A DNA stretch of 64,000 nt from Dyella sp. A6 (GCF_036320485.1 NZ_CP132911.1:2232001-2296000); one strand, 5' to 3'. Counted from the first letter of the stretch, positions 1 through 9,857 are shown. Made by a program: numbers and translations. The notes: generated from the letters alone by a model not told the origin.

Positions 1-715
1 TTTCCTTGCCGGACGTGCGATCGGCCATCACGAAAAACAGCTCGCCACCCGGTTCCTCCTGGAAGGGCAGCAGCGCGAAGGTATGGCCGTCGCGGTGGAA
101 CACCGCCTTGCCGGGCACCTTCACCGTGTCGATGGTGCCGATCACCGAGCCCATCTGCAGGTCGTGCGGCGGATTGAACGGCACCCAGTCGGCCTCGATC
201 CGCCATGAATGGTCGATCGGAAAATAATCGATGCCGTGGAAGTCGCGACGCGCCCTGGCATCGCTGTCCTTCACCCGCAACCCCATGCGACCGTCACGGT
301 CAATGACATAGAAGCTGGCGTGGCCGAAGACCACGGTCGTCGGGTTGCCCGTACCCGCATGCACATCGTCGACCAAAGCCGCTTCGCGCACGGCCTTGCC
401 ATCGATGGTGGCGCCGCTGTCTCGGTCGAACACCGCACTCACCTTGCCGTCGGCAGCCAGCGTCACCGTACCCAGATGCGCCGGCCCGGCCTTCAGCACG
501 ATGTCGTTGTCGTCGGCACTGCCGACGCGATTGGCACCCGGGTGCAACCAGTCCAGACCGATCAGGCTGAGCCAGCCGTCGGGTGCGGTAAGCCGGGCCA
601 CACGGGCGGCCCGCCACTGCTCGATCTGATGGACATAGGGCGACGGGGCTTCGGCGGCAGACACGGTGGCAACTCCAGAAATCAGGACAAACAGTAAAGC
701 GGCGATTCGCGACAT
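1..715 (-). CDS. DUF1684 family secreted protein, C-terminus cut by window edge
   Basis: The minus-strand frame is open from an ATG at 715 to the left edge, about 238 codons, with no stop seen. It begins with a signal peptide (MSRIAALLFVLISGVATVSA, cleavage likely after the AEA region), so the product is probably periplasmic. The middle and C-terminal parts contain family-typical stretches: WLSLIGLDWL near residue 47, DYFPIDHSWRIEADWVPF near 170, and FVMADRTSGKE at the edge. These match my memory of DUF1684 proteins, whose biochemical function is not established. The gene lies downstream of mutL on the same strand, 121 bp away, and may be the last gene of that operon or separate. Frames read on the opposite strand here are shadows. 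Confidence 0.75.
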   Translation of the reverse strand, partial: MSRIAALLFVLISGVATVSAAEAPSPYVHQIEQWRAARVARLTAPDGWLSLIGLDWLHPGANRVGSADDNDIVLKAGPAHLGTVTLAADGKVSAVFDRDSGATIDGKAVREAALVDDVHAGTGNPTTVVFGHASFYVIDRDGRMGLRVKDSDARARRDFHGIDYFPIDHSWRIEADWVPFNPPHDLQMGSVIGTIDTVKVPGKAVFHRDGHTFALLPFQEEPGGELFFVMADRTSGKE

Positions 716-836
716 GGGGACGATCCGCGGCGATGGAAGGCCGAGTATGGCCGTCCAAACGGGCGACCGACAACCGTGACGCCATGGTGGCAGCAGGCTG
801 ACAGCGCGATTGCCGCCTGCACAGGCGTCGAGCCCT

Positions 837-2651
837 CTAACGACCCCGCATGAACAACCGGTCCAGCTCAGCCACGCTGAGCTGGGTCCAGGTGGGGCGA
901 CCGTGATTGCATTGACCGGAACGTTCGGTCGCCTCCATCTCGCGCAGCAAGGCGTTCATTTCGGGAATACCCAGACGCCGGCCGGCACGCACCGAACCGT
1001 GGCAGGCCATGGTCGAAAGCAGTTCGTTTTCCAGCTCCTGCAGGCGACGCGAGCTGCCGTGCTGGGCCAGCTCGCCAAGCACGTCGCGGGTGAGCTGGCC
1101 GACATCCGCCCCTTCCAGCAAGGCCGGAATGCGCCGCACGACGACACTCGAAGGGCCGCTGCGCGAAAGCTCCAGCCCCCAGTCGGCCAGCGCCTCGGCA
1201 TGTTCCTCGGCCGCGGCCGCTTCTTTCGTGCTGACCGCCAGACTCAGCGGCACCAGCAGGAGCTGCGAGCGCAGATTGCTGCAGGCCCGGCCCGCCTTGA
1301 GCTTTTCGTAGGTGATGCGCTCATGCGCGGCGTGCATGTCGACCAGCACCAGGCCCTGCGCATTCTCGGCCAGGATGTAGATGCTCTTGAGCTGGGCGAC
1401 GGCGAAGCCGAGCGGCGGCGCCTCGCCGGGATCGGCATCGGGCAGCGGCAGCACTGCGGACACCCGCGGCGGCTCGCCGGCAAGGGCCGCATAGTCGGCC
1501 AGCGGTTGCTCACGCACACCCAGCGGCAGCCGGCTCTGTGGCGCATGCGCAGGCCACGACTGCATGGCCGGCAAGCCGGGTACCGGCGCACTCGACGTGG
1601 CCATGTGCAGACGGCCGTCGTCAGCCTGTGCCTGCGAGGCCACCTGCCCTGCGCGGGTCTGCGCCAGCGCCTCGTGCAGGGTGCGGAATAGGAAGTCGTG
1701 TACCAGCCGCTGCTCGCGGAAACGCACCTCGTGCTTGGCCGGGTGCACGTTCACGTCGACGCCGGCGGGATCCAGTTCCAGGTACAGCACGAAAGCGGGG
1801 TGACGACCGTGGAACAGCACGTCGGCATACGCCTGACGCACCGCATGCGCCACCACCCGGTCGCGCACCAGCCGGCCATTGACGTAGAAGTACTGCGAGT
1901 CGGCCTGCGCGCGCGAGGCGGTGGGCAAACCGACCCAGCCGGACAGGCGCAGACCGGCTGCCGCATGATCGACGCGCAAGCTTCGTTGCGGGAAATCGGC
2001 ACCCAGTACCTCGGCCACCCGCTGCAACTCCGACTGCTCGTCGCGCGCAGCCTTCCAGATCCGCACCGGCTTGCCGTTGTGGCTGAGCCGGAACTCCACC
2101 CTGCCGCGTGCCAGTGCCAGCGACTTCAGCAGGTCGTCGATATGTGCGAACTCGGTGCGTTCGGCACGCATGAACTTCTTGCGCGCCGGCACGTTGTAGA
2201 ACAGATCGCGCACTTCGACGCTGGTGCCCGGCGGATGCTGGGCGGGGCGTGCCGTCTGCACATTACCGCCGTCGACCTCGATGCGGAACGCGCTGTCCGC
2301 ATCGCGCTGGCGCGAGGTCAGCGCGAAACGTGCCACCGACGACACCGACGCCAGCGCCTCGCCGCGAAAGCCCATGCTCGCCACGTGTTCGAGATCGTCG
2401 AAACTGCCGATCTTGCTGGTGGCATGCGAGGCCACCGCCCACTGCAGTTCGTCCGGGGCGATGCCACCACCGTCGTCGCGCACACGGATCAGGCGCGCAC
2501 CGCCCTGCTCGATGTCCACGTCGATCCGGGTGGCGCCTGCATCGAGGCTGTTCTCGACCAGTTCCTTGACCACCGACGAGGGGCGTTCGATGACTTCGCC
2601 AGCGGCGATCTGATTGATGAGTGCGGGGGGAAGCGGGCGGATCTGCTGCAT
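837..2651 (-). CDS. mutL: DNA mismatch repair protein MutL (endonuclease type)
   Basis: MutL couples mismatch recognition by MutS to strand excision. The 604-residue length is normal. The N-terminal GHKL ATPase shows [15 protein letters not shown] and MGFRGEAL. The C-terminal dimerisation domain carries [12 protein letters not shown], corresponding to the DQHA(X)2E(X)4E metal-binding motif of nicking MutL proteins with Gln replaced by Met. It also has ACHGSVRAG and CNHGRPTW near the end, the other endonuclease-type motifs. This fits Lysobacterales, which generally lack MutH. The ATG at 2651 gives the canonical N-terminus [20 protein letters not shown]. It lies 81 bp downstream of the amidase gene on the same strand, the widely conserved tsaE-amidase-mutL order. 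Confidence 0.97.
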   Translation of the reverse strand: MQQIRPLPPALINQIAAGEVIERPSSVVKELVENSLDAGATRIDVDIEQGGARLIRVRDDGGGIAPDELQWAVASHATSKIGSFDDLEHVASMGFRGEALASVSSVARFALTSRQRDADSAFRIEVDGGNVQTARPAQHPPGTSVEVRDLFYNVPARKKFMRAERTEFAHIDDLLKSLALARGRVEFRLSHNGKPVRIWKAARDEQSELQRVAEVLGADFPQRSLRVDHAAAGLRLSGWVGLPTASRAQADSQYFYVNGRLVRDRVVAHAVRQAYADVLFHGRHPAFVLYLELDPAGVDVNVHPAKHEVRFREQRLVHDFLFRTLHEALAQTRAGQVASQAQADDGRLHMATSSAPVPGLPAMQSWPAHAPQSRLPLGVREQPLADYAALAGEPPRVSAVLPLPDADPGEAPPLGFAVAQLKSIYILAENAQGLVLVDMHAAHERITYEKLKAGRACSNLRSQLLLVPLSLAVSTKEAAAAEEHAEALADWGLELSRSGPSSVVVRRIPALLEGADVGQLTRDVLGELAQHGSSRRLQELENELLSTMACHGSVRAGRRLGIPEMNALLREMEATERSGQCNHGRPTWTQLSVAELDRLFMRGR

Positions 2652-2732
2652 CGGCCAAGCTTAGCCGAGCACGCTCTGGCTGCGGAAGCCGGACGCCATG
2701 CATCAACGCGGCAAAATCCCGGCAGGCGAGGC

Positions 2733-4184
2733 TCAGCTGGTCGGTATCATCAACACCATGCCGGCACGCAGGGTGTTGCCGCTGATGCCGTTGGCGCTCT
2801 TCAGCGAGCTGACGCTGACGCCGTAGTGGTGCGCGATGCTGGACAGGCTCTCGCCACGCATGACGCGATGCCGGTCGCCCGCAAGCGACGGGGCATGCCG
2901 CTTCGAGGTCGATGCCACCTGCTCGTCCATGTGACGGTCGGCCTGGGCCGCGAACCAGGTGCCCGGCGGCGGCGACGTCTGGAAGTAGTCCTTGATGCCG
3001 TGCATGATCGCCAAGGCAAGCTTTTCCTGATGCGCGGGGTTGCGCAGCTTGCGTTCTTCCACGGGGTTCGAGATGAACGCCGTCTCGACCAGGATCGACG
3101 GCACGTCAGGCGAACGCAGCACCACGAAGTTGGCATGCTCGATGTGATCGCGATGGGTCGGACCGATCTTGGCCAGCGCATGGAGCACATTGTTGGCAAC
3201 CACCGTGCTGGCCTGCACTGCCCAGCCCTGCTGCATGTCCAGCAACACGGAGGCCAGGCTGTCGTTTTCGGCCGCCAGCGAAACGCCGCCGATCAGGTCC
3301 GAGCTGTTTTCACGGTCGGCCAGCCAGCGTGCCGCCACGCTGCTCTTACCGCGCGAGGACAGCACCCACACCGACGAGCCGCGCGCGTCGCGGCCGTCGT
3401 AGCTCGAGTCGGCATGGATCGACACGAACAGGTCGGCCTTGGCGGCACGCGCGATCTCGTAACGCTGCTTTAGCGGAATGTAATAGTCGCCGTTGCGGGT
3501 GAGGATCGCCTTCATGCCCGGCTGCTTGTCGATCGCCGCCGCCAGGTCCCGCGCCACCGCCAGGGTCACGTTCTTTTCCAGCGTGCCGCCGGGGCCATGG
3601 GCGCCAGGGTCCTTGCCGCCGTGACCGGCGTCCACCGCCACGATCACCTTGCGCTCGCCGCCCAGCAGCGCCGCGACCTGGCGCGAGTCCATGTGACGCG
3701 ACACCACCGCCCGGTACCGGCCCCGCGCATGGGTGTCCGCGGTATCGGCGGCGGCCGACCGGGGCGCCGGCTGCGCCGATGCGGCACCACTGTCCGGGTA
3801 GAGATCGAGCACTAGCCGATAGCCGGCCTGTCCGGAGGGACCCAGCAGGAAATCGTGCGGCCTGCTGCCGGGTGCCATGTCGGCGGTGAGCTTCAGCGCA
3901 CTGCCGTCGCGCGCATCGGTCATGCCCTTGTAGCGCCCCTGTGCTGACGGCGCATCGAATCCGGGGGCCAGCCGACTGGACGGCAGCTGCAGCACCACCT
4001 GCCCGTTCTGCTGCACCACACGGTAGTGCACCGGCCCGGACAGGTCGAACACCACCCGGGTGTAGGCCGGTCCGGCCCAGACCCGTGCATCCCGCACTTC
4101 CGCGGCGCGACTGGCGCCATACGGCAGGACCGTCGCCAGGACGGTACCGGACAGCCACAGCAGACGAGTCAGGGATCGGTTCAT
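2733..4184 (-). CDS. amiB: N-acetylmuramoyl-L-alanine amidase (AMIN - Amidase_3 - LysM)
   Basis: This periplasmic zinc amidase cleaves the amide bond between MurNAc and the peptide stem, splitting septal peptidoglycan at division. I chose the ATG at 4184 because it places a signal peptide (MNRSLTRLLWLSGTVLATVL) at the N-terminus; the frame extends 23 codons further upstream. An AMIN domain follows (about residues 28-140). The Amidase_3 domain starts at VIVAVDAGHGGKDPGAHG and includes the zinc-ligand and catalytic segments FVSIHADS and LVETAFISN. A single LysM (HRVMRGESLSSIAHHYGVS) ends the protein. Position between tsaE and mutL matches amiB in enterobacteria; the symbol amiC is also used in related genomes. 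The 184-bp gap upstream may hold its own promoter. Confidence 0.93.
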   Translation of the reverse strand: MNRSLTRLLWLSGTVLATVLPYGASRAAEVRDARVWAGPAYTRVVFDLSGPVHYRVVQQNGQVVLQLPSSRLAPGFDAPSAQGRYKGMTDARDGSALKLTADMAPGSRPHDFLLGPSGQAGYRLVLDLYPDSGAASAQPAPRSAAADTADTHARGRYRAVVSRHMDSRQVAALLGGERKVIVAVDAGHGGKDPGAHGPGGTLEKNVTLAVARDLAAAIDKQPGMKAILTRNGDYYIPLKQRYEIARAAKADLFVSIHADSSYDGRDARGSSVWVLSSRGKSSVAARWLADRENSSDLIGGVSLAAENDSLASVLLDMQQGWAVQASTVVANNVLHALAKIGPTHRDHIEHANFVVLRSPDVPSILVETAFISNPVEERKLRNPAHQEKLALAIMHGIKDYFQTSPPPGTWFAAQADRHMDEQVASTSKRHAPSLAGDRHRVMRGESLSSIAHHYGVSVSSLKSANGISGNTLRAGMVLMIPTS

Positions 4185-4368
4185 GGAGCCGCATTGAAAC
4201 GCACCCCATAGACGAATGCAAGGGTTTTTCCCTTGAATATCCATAACCTGCATGGCATTCGTCAGATCAAATCAAGGTTTGGGAGCCGGCGATCCGGCGC
4301 TCAATATCGGCACCGGCCCGCCCGGCGATCGTATTTTTCCTATACGAAACGGTGACTTGCGATCGAAT

Positions 4369-4866
4369 TCAGGCGAGTCGATCGAGCACCGACCGGCCGC
4401 GACCGCTCAGCGCGCGTAGGACGGCCTGCCGTCCGCTGCCGGCATAGGCCAGATCGATCACCAGGTCGGGCGCAGGCAACGCCCCACGGCCACGTTCAGG
4501 CCACTCCACCAGCACCAGCGCGAGCGGATCGGACAAGGCATCGAGTCCCAGCCACTCAAGCTCGCCGGGATCGGCGATTCGGTAAAGATCCAGATGCCAG
4601 GCGGGACGGCCCTGGGCCCGGTAGCCTTCGACCAGGCTGTAGGTCGGGCTCTTGATCCGCTCACCCACGTCCAGCGCGCCCAGCAGCGCGCGCGCGAAGC
4701 TGGTCTTGCCGGCACCAAGTTCGCCATGCAGGTAGACCACCAGCCCTCCGCCCTGCAAGGCCTGGGCGAAACACTGCCCCAACGCCGCCGTCGCCGCCTC
4801 GTCGGGCAGGTTCCGGATGCGTGCGGGGTCATGTCCGGAGGCATGCTCCACCGAGCGCTCAGTCAT
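4369..4866 (-). CDS. tsaE: tRNA threonylcarbamoyladenosine biosynthesis ATPase TsaE
   Basis: TsaE is the small P-loop ATPase that works with TsaB and TsaD to make t6A37 on ANN-decoding tRNAs. The Walker A segment GELGAGKTSFARALLG lies near residues 49-64 and the family motifs SPTYSLVEGY and HLDLYRI follow. The preferred start at 4866 (MTERSVEHASG) gives 165 residues, close to the usual 150-160. The longer frame to 5004 runs into nnr and is unlikely. The start overlaps the 3' end of nnr by 8 bp, so the two are translationally coupled. Confidence 0.94.
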   Translation of the reverse strand: MTERSVEHASGHDPARIRNLPDEAATAALGQCFAQALQGGGLVVYLHGELGAGKTSFARALLGALDVGERIKSPTYSLVEGYRAQGRPAWHLDLYRIADPGELEWLGLDALSDPLALVLVEWPERGRGALPAPDLVIDLAYAGSGRQAVLRALSGRGRSVLDRLA

Positions 4867-6343
4867 GATCGAGTCCGTTTCCAAGCCGGCGCAGCACCGG
4901 CAACAAATCGCTGGCGAGCAGCCCGCGCTCCCCGCCCAATGCCGCCCGGTCACCCGCCCGTGCATGCAGGCCAACACCGAGGCAGGCCGCTTCCCAGGCG
5001 TCACAGCCCTGGGCCAGCAGGGCCGCGACGATGCCGGTCAACAGATCGCCCATCCCCCCCGAGGCCATCCCCGGATTGCCCCATGGGCATACCGCCACAC
5101 GTCCGTCGGGGGCCGCAATCAGGCTGCCCGCCCCCTTCAGCACGACAACGGCGCCATAACGCGCCGACAGCTGGCGGACCGCGGCGAAACGGTCGGCCTC
5201 GACCGAAGCCACCGTGCCTTGCAACAGGCGAGCTGCCTCGCCCGGGTGAGGCGTGAGCACGGTCGCCGCCTTGAACGTCCGCGGTTCCTTTGCCAACAGG
5301 TTCAGGCCATCCGCGTCGAGCACCAGCGGCTTGCCGGCGTCGAGCGCGGTCAGCCACAGCGCATGACCCCAGGCCCGCTGACCCAGGCCGGGACCAACCG
5401 CCAGCACACCGGCCCGGTCGATCAGCGGCTGCAGTGCCTGCGGCCCGTCCACCGCATGCGCCATCAACTCGGGACGCGCACAGTTCAGGGCGAGCAGATG
5501 ATCGGCATGCGTAGCCACGCTGACCAGGCCGCCGCCCGCACGCAATGCCGCCTCGCCACACAAACGGATCGCCCCTGCCGTCCCCTGGTCGCCACCCACC
5601 GCCAGGACATGACCGTTGTTGCCCTTGTGTGCCGCGCGGGCGCGTGGCGGCAGATGTCCCGGTCGCAGCATCCGGGCATCCGCTGGCGTGCCGTCGAACA
5701 CGCTGTCCGGCAGTCCCAGCACGTCGAGTTCGAGCCGACCGACATGGTCGGCGGCGTGCCCTGTGTGCAGGCCGCGCTTGGCGGCGATGAAACTCACCGT
5801 GACATCGGCCCGGATCGCCGCGCCGGGACAGGTCCCGGTATCGGCATCGAGTCCGGATGGCACGTCCAGCGCAAGCACCGGCGCATGGGTACCAGTGATG
5901 GCCTCGATCAAGGCCGCGACATCAGGTTCCGGGGCGCGACGCAGACCGGTGCCGTACAGCGCGTCGACATGGACATCGGCCGGCGGCAGTGCCTGCCCCA
6001 CGTCCCATCGGCGCACCGTGCCACCGGATTGCGTCCAGGCATCGCGGGCCAGCGCGGCATCGCCACGGGCGACATCGGCCAACGCCAGCAGTTCGACCTG
6101 CACGCCAGCTTCACGGGCCAGCAGCGCCAGCAGGAAGCCGTCGCCGCCATTGTTGCCCGGTCCGCAATAGACCGCGATACGCCGCGCCTCCGGCCAGTGC
6201 CGGCGCAGACTGGACCAGCCGGCCCAGGCGGCCCGCCGCATCAGCTCGATGCCGGGCACGCCGCATCCGCCGATCGCTCGGCGGTCCAGCGCGCGCACCT
6301 GTTCGACGGTGTAGAGATCGTGGCTGTGCGGATGAGCGGGCAT
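4859..6343 (-). CDS. nnr: Bifunctional NAD(P)H-hydrate epimerase / ADP-dependent dehydratase
   Basis: The protein repairs hydrated NAD(P)H. The N-terminal YjeF_N epimerase domain (about residues 1-210) interconverts R and S forms and contains YCGPGNNGGDGFLLALL. The C-terminal ribokinase-like dehydratase (about 220-490) contains LAVGPGLGQ, LTPHPGEAARLL and NPGMASGGMGDLLTGIVAALL. I use the ATG at 6343 (MPAHPHSHDLYTVEQVRALD), giving 494 residues, the normal length. The frame continues far upstream only as a shadow of queG. It is the first gene of the minus-strand run nnr-tsaE-amiB-mutL and is divergent from queG with only 57 bp between starts, as in Escherichia coli. Confidence 0.95.
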   Translation of the reverse strand: MPAHPHSHDLYTVEQVRALDRRAIGGCGVPGIELMRRAAWAGWSSLRRHWPEARRIAVYCGPGNNGGDGFLLALLAREAGVQVELLALADVARGDAALARDAWTQSGGTVRRWDVGQALPPADVHVDALYGTGLRRAPEPDVAALIEAITGTHAPVLALDVPSGLDADTGTCPGAAIRADVTVSFIAAKRGLHTGHAADHVGRLELDVLGLPDSVFDGTPADARMLRPGHLPPRARAAHKGNNGHVLAVGGDQGTAGAIRLCGEAALRAGGGLVSVATHADHLLALNCARPELMAHAVDGPQALQPLIDRAGVLAVGPGLGQRAWGHALWLTALDAGKPLVLDADGLNLLAKEPRTFKAATVLTPHPGEAARLLQGTVASVEADRFAAVRQLSARYGAVVVLKGAGSLIAAPDGRVAVCPWGNPGMASGGMGDLLTGIVAALLAQGCDAWEAACLGVGLHARAGDRAALGGERGLLASDLLPVLRRLGNGLDHD

Positions 6344-6400
6344 GCGCGAATTATAGGCATGGCGCACCGGTGGCTCGACGGCCCGCCGTACAATCACGGC

Positions 6401-7492
6401 ATGCCTGCCGCCGTTGACCTCGACTACGCCGCCCTCGCCCGCGACATCAAGCGCTGGTCGCGCGAGCTCGGTTTCGCCGATGCCGGCATCAGCGGTGTCT
6501 CGCTGGACCAGGACGAACAGCACCTGCTGCGCTGGCTGGACGACGGCCATCATGGCGACATGGACTACATGGCCCGGCACGGCACCCGGCGCAGTCGGCC
6601 GGCCGAGCTGGAGCCCGGGACCCAGCGGGTGATCTCGGTGCGCATGGATTACGTTCCGCCCGGTACGCGCAACGCCTGGGATGTGCTCGACGACGATACA
6701 ACCGGTTATGTGGCGCGCTACGCGCTGGGCCGCGACTATCACAAACTGATGCGCAACCGCCTGCAGAAGCTGGCCGAACGCATCCACGCCGTCGTCGGCG
6801 ACTTCGGCTATCGCGCCTACGTGGACTCGGCGCCGGTGCTGGAGAAGGCGCTGGCCCGCAATGCCGGGCTTGGCTGGATCGGCAAGCACACCGTGCTGAT
6901 CAATCGCCGTGCCGGCTCGTATTTCTTCCTGGGCGAGCTGTACACGGACCTGCCGCTGCCCGTGGACGAGCCGGCCAGCGCCCATTGCGGCAGTTGCCGC
7001 CGCTGCATTGACATCTGTCCCACCGGGGCCATCGTCGCGCCCTACCGGTTGGATGCACGCCGCTGCATCGCCTACCTCACGATCGAGCTGAAGGGCTCGA
7101 TCCCGGAGGACCTGCGGGCACCGATCGGCAACCGCATCTTCGGTTGCGACGACTGCCAGCTGATCTGCCCCTGGAACAAGTTCGCGCAGGAAACGCAGGA
7201 GCCCGACTTCGCGCCGCGCCACCAGTTGGACGGAGCGCGCCTGCTGGAACTGTTCGCGTGGAACGAGGAGACCTTCCTCAACCGCACCGAGGGCATGGCG
7301 ATCCGCCGCACCGGCCACGAAGGCTGGCTGCGCAATATCGCCGTCGCACTGGGCAACGCGGCGTATTCGGACGCCATCGTCGAGGCACTCAATGCGCGAG
7401 CCGACGATCCATCGCCGATCGTGCGCGAACACGTCGCCTGGGCGCAGCACCAGCAGGACAAAAAGAGGCGCGCCCGGTCAGCCGGCACATGA
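6401..7492 (+). CDS. queG: Epoxyqueuosine reductase QueG
   Basis: QueG catalyses the last step of queuosine synthesis, reducing epoxyqueuosine in tRNA with a cobalamin cofactor and two [4Fe-4S] clusters. The cluster ligands are visible as CGSCRRCIDICPTGAI (about residue 197) and GCDDCQLICPWNKF (about 249), with RCIAYLTIELKG between them. The ATG at 6401 (MPAAVDLDYAALARDIKRW) gives 363 residues, typical for the family. The much longer open frame upstream is a shadow of tsaE and nnr. It is divergent from nnr and convergent with panD. Confidence 0.96.
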   Translation: MPAAVDLDYAALARDIKRWSRELGFADAGISGVSLDQDEQHLLRWLDDGHHGDMDYMARHGTRRSRPAELEPGTQRVISVRMDYVPPGTRNAWDVLDDDTTGYVARYALGRDYHKLMRNRLQKLAERIHAVVGDFGYRAYVDSAPVLEKALARNAGLGWIGKHTVLINRRAGSYFFLGELYTDLPLPVDEPASAHCGSCRRCIDICPTGAIVAPYRLDARRCIAYLTIELKGSIPEDLRAPIGNRIFGCDDCQLICPWNKFAQETQEPDFAPRHQLDGARLLELFAWNEETFLNRTEGMAIRRTGHEGWLRNIAVALGNAAYSDAIVEALNARADDPSPIVREHVAWAQHQQDKKRRARSAGT

Positions 7493-7521
7493 CCTGGGCT
7501 ATCTGCCAGAACGAACAGATA

Positions 7522-7544
7522 CGCCGCATGCCAGGCATGCGGCG
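7522..7544. terminator. Perfect 11-bp inverted repeat between convergent queG and panD
   Basis: CGCCGCATGCC, a one-base loop and GGCATGCGGCG form a perfect GC-rich stem between the 3' ends of queG (+) and panD (-). No clear T-run follows on either strand, so it may be a weak intrinsic terminator or only an mRNA-end stabiliser. Confidence 0.4.
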
Positions 7545-7619
7545 TCCGTATGCGTCAACGTCGAAACAAGCTGGCCGGGACGCCTGATGCAGGCCCCGGC
7601 CTGAGTTGCGGCAAACCGG

Positions 7620-8012
7620 TCAGGCGGCCGCCATCTGCTTCGGGATCGAGCGGTTGGTGTGGCTGATACGGTTGCCTTCGCCGGCCGCGATGTAGACGCA
7701 GGTCGGCTGGAACTTTTCCAGCTCCGCTTCGTTCAGCTGCGCAAAGGCGGCGATGATGATCAGGTCGCCCTTCTGCACGCTGCGCGCGGCGCTGCCGTTC
7801 ACCGAGATGATGCCCGAACCTTCTTCGGCACGCAGTGCGTACGTAACGAAACGCAGGCCGTTGTCGATGTCCCATGCGTGGATCTGCTCGTACTCGCGGA
7901 TGCCCGCAGCGTCCAGCAGCAGGCCGTCGATGGCGATCGAGCCTTCGTAGTGCAGTTCGGCATGGGTGATCGTGGCGCGGTGGATCTTCGCCTTCAGCAT
8001 GTTCAGTTGCAT
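7620..8012 (-). CDS. panD: Aspartate 1-decarboxylase proenzyme
   Basis: PanD makes beta-alanine from L-aspartate for pantothenate synthesis. It is a pyruvoyl enzyme that self-cleaves. Starting at the ATG at 8012 ([20 protein letters not shown]) puts the cleavage site at Gly24-Ser25 (YEGS), exactly the family numbering; the open frame extends 10 codons further. The 130-residue length is normal. Other conserved stretches are [12 protein letters not shown] and [10 protein letters not shown]. It is the last gene of the pcnB-folK-panB-panC-panD run, 99 bp after panC, so it may have its own promoter. Confidence 0.96.
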   Translation of the reverse strand: MQLNMLKAKIHRATITHAELHYEGSIAIDGLLLDAAGIREYEQIHAWDIDNGLRFVTYALRAEEGSGIISVNGSAARSVQKGDLIIIAAFAQLNEAELEKFQPTCVYIAAGEGNRISHTNRSIPKQMAAA

Positions 8013-8111
8013 GACTTCATTACCTGCAGGAACCGCCTGCACAGTCGCACATTATCGAACCCCCGACATTGCGTCGCAACATCGGGGCCTTTACCGGGAT
8101 ATGGGGATGGC

Positions 8112-8957
8112 TCAGTCGAACAGCAAGTTGTCGATAAGACGGGTCTTGCCAAGCCGCGCCGCAATCAGGCCGACCAGTCCATCACGCTCGCCCTCTGCGG
8201 GCTCGGAAAGGTCGGCTGCGCGACGAATCGCCGCATAATCAGGCTCGAAACCGGCGCGTTCCAGTTTCGACAGCGCCGCCTGTTCAACCACCCGCCACGC
8301 ATGGCCCTTGCCGATCAGCTCGCGCATCTGCGCCAGTACGGCATGGATCTGCGGCGCCAGGGCCCGCTCCTCGTCGGACAGGTACTGGTTCCGCGAACTC
8401 AGCGCCAGGCCGTCCTCGGCGCGCTGCGTGGGGGCAGCCATCACCTTCACCGGCAGCGAGAGGTCGCGCACCATCCGCTCGATCACCTTCAGCTGCTGGA
8501 AATCCTTCTGCCCGAACACGGCCAGGTCCGGCTGCACCAGGTTGAACAGCTTGCACACCACCGTGGCCACTCCGTCGAAATGACCCGGCCGGTGCGCGCC
8601 CTCCAGCGTGTCGGTGATCTGGGGCACATGCAGGCTGACGCTGTGCTGCGCCCCATACGGATACATCGTGGCGACTTCAGGCGCGAACAGCAGGTCGCAA
8701 CCCTGTTCGGCAAGGCCGGCCTGGTCCTGCCCCAGCGTGCGCGGATAACGCTCGAAATCCTCGCTGGGCCCAAACTGGGTCGGATTGACGAAAACGCTGG
8801 CGACCACACGATCGGCCCGCGTGCGCGCCAGCTTGATCAGCGAAAAATGGCCTGCGTGCAGATTGCCCATGGTCGGCACCAGGCCCACCGTCTGCCCCTG
8901 GGCATGCCAGCCACGGATCGCGGCACGCAGGGCGGGAACGTCATGTACGGTTTGCAT
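8112..8957 (-). CDS. panC: Pantothenate synthetase
   Basis: PanC joins pantoate and beta-alanine using ATP. The N-terminus from the ATG at 8957 reads MQTVHDVPALRAAIRGW and is followed by VGLVPTMGNLHAGHFSLI, containing the family HxGH-type nucleotide-binding motif. Further on are VFVNPTQFGPSEDFERYPRT, VFGQKDFQQL and LALSSRNQYLS, all diagnostic. The 281-residue length is typical. The open frame continues 49 codons upstream but that part is a shadow of panB. The start is 7 bp downstream of the panB stop. Confidence 0.97.
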   Translation of the reverse strand: MQTVHDVPALRAAIRGWHAQGQTVGLVPTMGNLHAGHFSLIKLARTRADRVVASVFVNPTQFGPSEDFERYPRTLGQDQAGLAEQGCDLLFAPEVATMYPYGAQHSVSLHVPQITDTLEGAHRPGHFDGVATVVCKLFNLVQPDLAVFGQKDFQQLKVIERMVRDLSLPVKVMAAPTQRAEDGLALSSRNQYLSDEERALAPQIHAVLAQMRELIGKGHAWRVVEQAALSKLERAGFEPDYAAIRRAADLSEPAEGERDGLVGLIAARLGKTRLIDNLLFD

Positions 8958-8964
8958 GCAACCC

Positions 8965-9795
8965 TCAGTCGAAGCAGTGCTCGGGCGCCGGAAAGGCACC
9001 ACTGCGCACGTCGGCCACATAGGCCCTGATGGCGGCGGCCACGGAATCGTGGCCGGCCAGGAAATCCTTGCTGAACTTGGGACGCTTGCCGCGGGTGATG
9101 CCAAGCATGTCCTGGATCACCAGCACCTGGCCGTCACAATGCGGCCCTGCGCCAATGCCGATCACCGGAATGGACAGCGCGCGCGTCACGCGTTCGCCCA
9201 ATGCAGTAGGCACCCCTTCCAGCACCAGCATGCCGGCACCGGCGACCTGTACCGCCTTCGCCTCGGCCAGCACGCGGTCGGCGGCATCCTGTTCGCGCCC
9301 CTGAATGCGGAAGCCACCGAACTTGTGGACTGACTGCGGCGTCAGGCCCAGGTGTGCGCACACCGGAATTGCCCGCGCGACCAGCGCCTCGATCGCCTCA
9401 AGGATGTGCGGTGCCGCGCCCTCGATCTTCACCATCGCCGCCCCAGCCTCGCCCACCAGCCGCGCACCGGCTTCCAGCGCGTGGACCAGGTCGCGATCGG
9501 CCATGAACGGCACATCGGCCACCAGCAGCGTAGCGGACAGTCCGCGGGCCACCATCGCCGTGTGATAGACCATGTGGTCGAGCGTCACCGGCAAGGTGCT
9601 GGCGTGTCCCTGCATCACCATGCCCAGCGAGTCGCCGACCAGCGCCACATCCACACCGGCGGACTCCAGCTGCCAGGCCATGCTGGCATCGTAGGCGGTA
9701 AGCATGGTGATCCGCTTGCCATCGGCCTTCATCGCCTGCAGGCGCGGCACGGTGACCGGCTTGCGCGCTGGAGCGTCGGCATTCTGTACGTACAC
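8965..9795 (-). CDS. panB: 3-methyl-2-oxobutanoate hydroxymethyltransferase
   Basis: PanB transfers a hydroxymethyl group from methylene-THF to alpha-ketoisovalerate, giving ketopantoate. Motifs include ITMLTAYDASMA near residue 30, VGDSLGMVMQGH, MVKIEGA, CAHLGLTPQSVHKFGGFRIQG and VIGIGAGPHCDGQVLVIQDMLG. I choose the GTG at 9795 (VYVQNADAPARKPVTVP), preceded by CGAGG at suitable spacing, which gives 276 residues. The frame stays open to 9876, but that start would overlap folK. It sits between folK and panC on the same strand. Confidence 0.95.
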   Translation of the reverse strand: MYVQNADAPARKPVTVPRLQAMKADGKRITMLTAYDASMAWQLESAGVDVALVGDSLGMVMQGHASTLPVTLDHMVYHTAMVARGLSATLLVADVPFMADRDLVHALEAGARLVGEAGAAMVKIEGAAPHILEAIEALVARAIPVCAHLGLTPQSVHKFGGFRIQGREQDAADRVLAEAKAVQVAGAGMLVLEGVPTALGERVTRALSIPVIGIGAGPHCDGQVLVIQDMLGITRGKRPKFSKDFLAGHDSVAAAIRAYVADVRSGAFPAPEHCFD

Positions 9796-9857
9796 GGCAG
9801 AACCTCGGAGTTGCTGCAAAGCAGAATGCCGATTATGAGTCGCAGAACGACGAAGGC

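Noticed and set aside
1698..3473. Long plus-strand frame of 591 codons across mutL and amiB
   Set aside because: It is antisense to two certain genes, has Arg/His/Gln-rich low-complexity sequence typical of GC-rich shadows, and no domain.
4817..7492. Frames of 860-890 codons running through nnr into queG on both strands
   Set aside because: Only the queG part (from 6401) and the nnr part (up to 6343) are protein-like; the extensions are shadows of the neighbouring gene.
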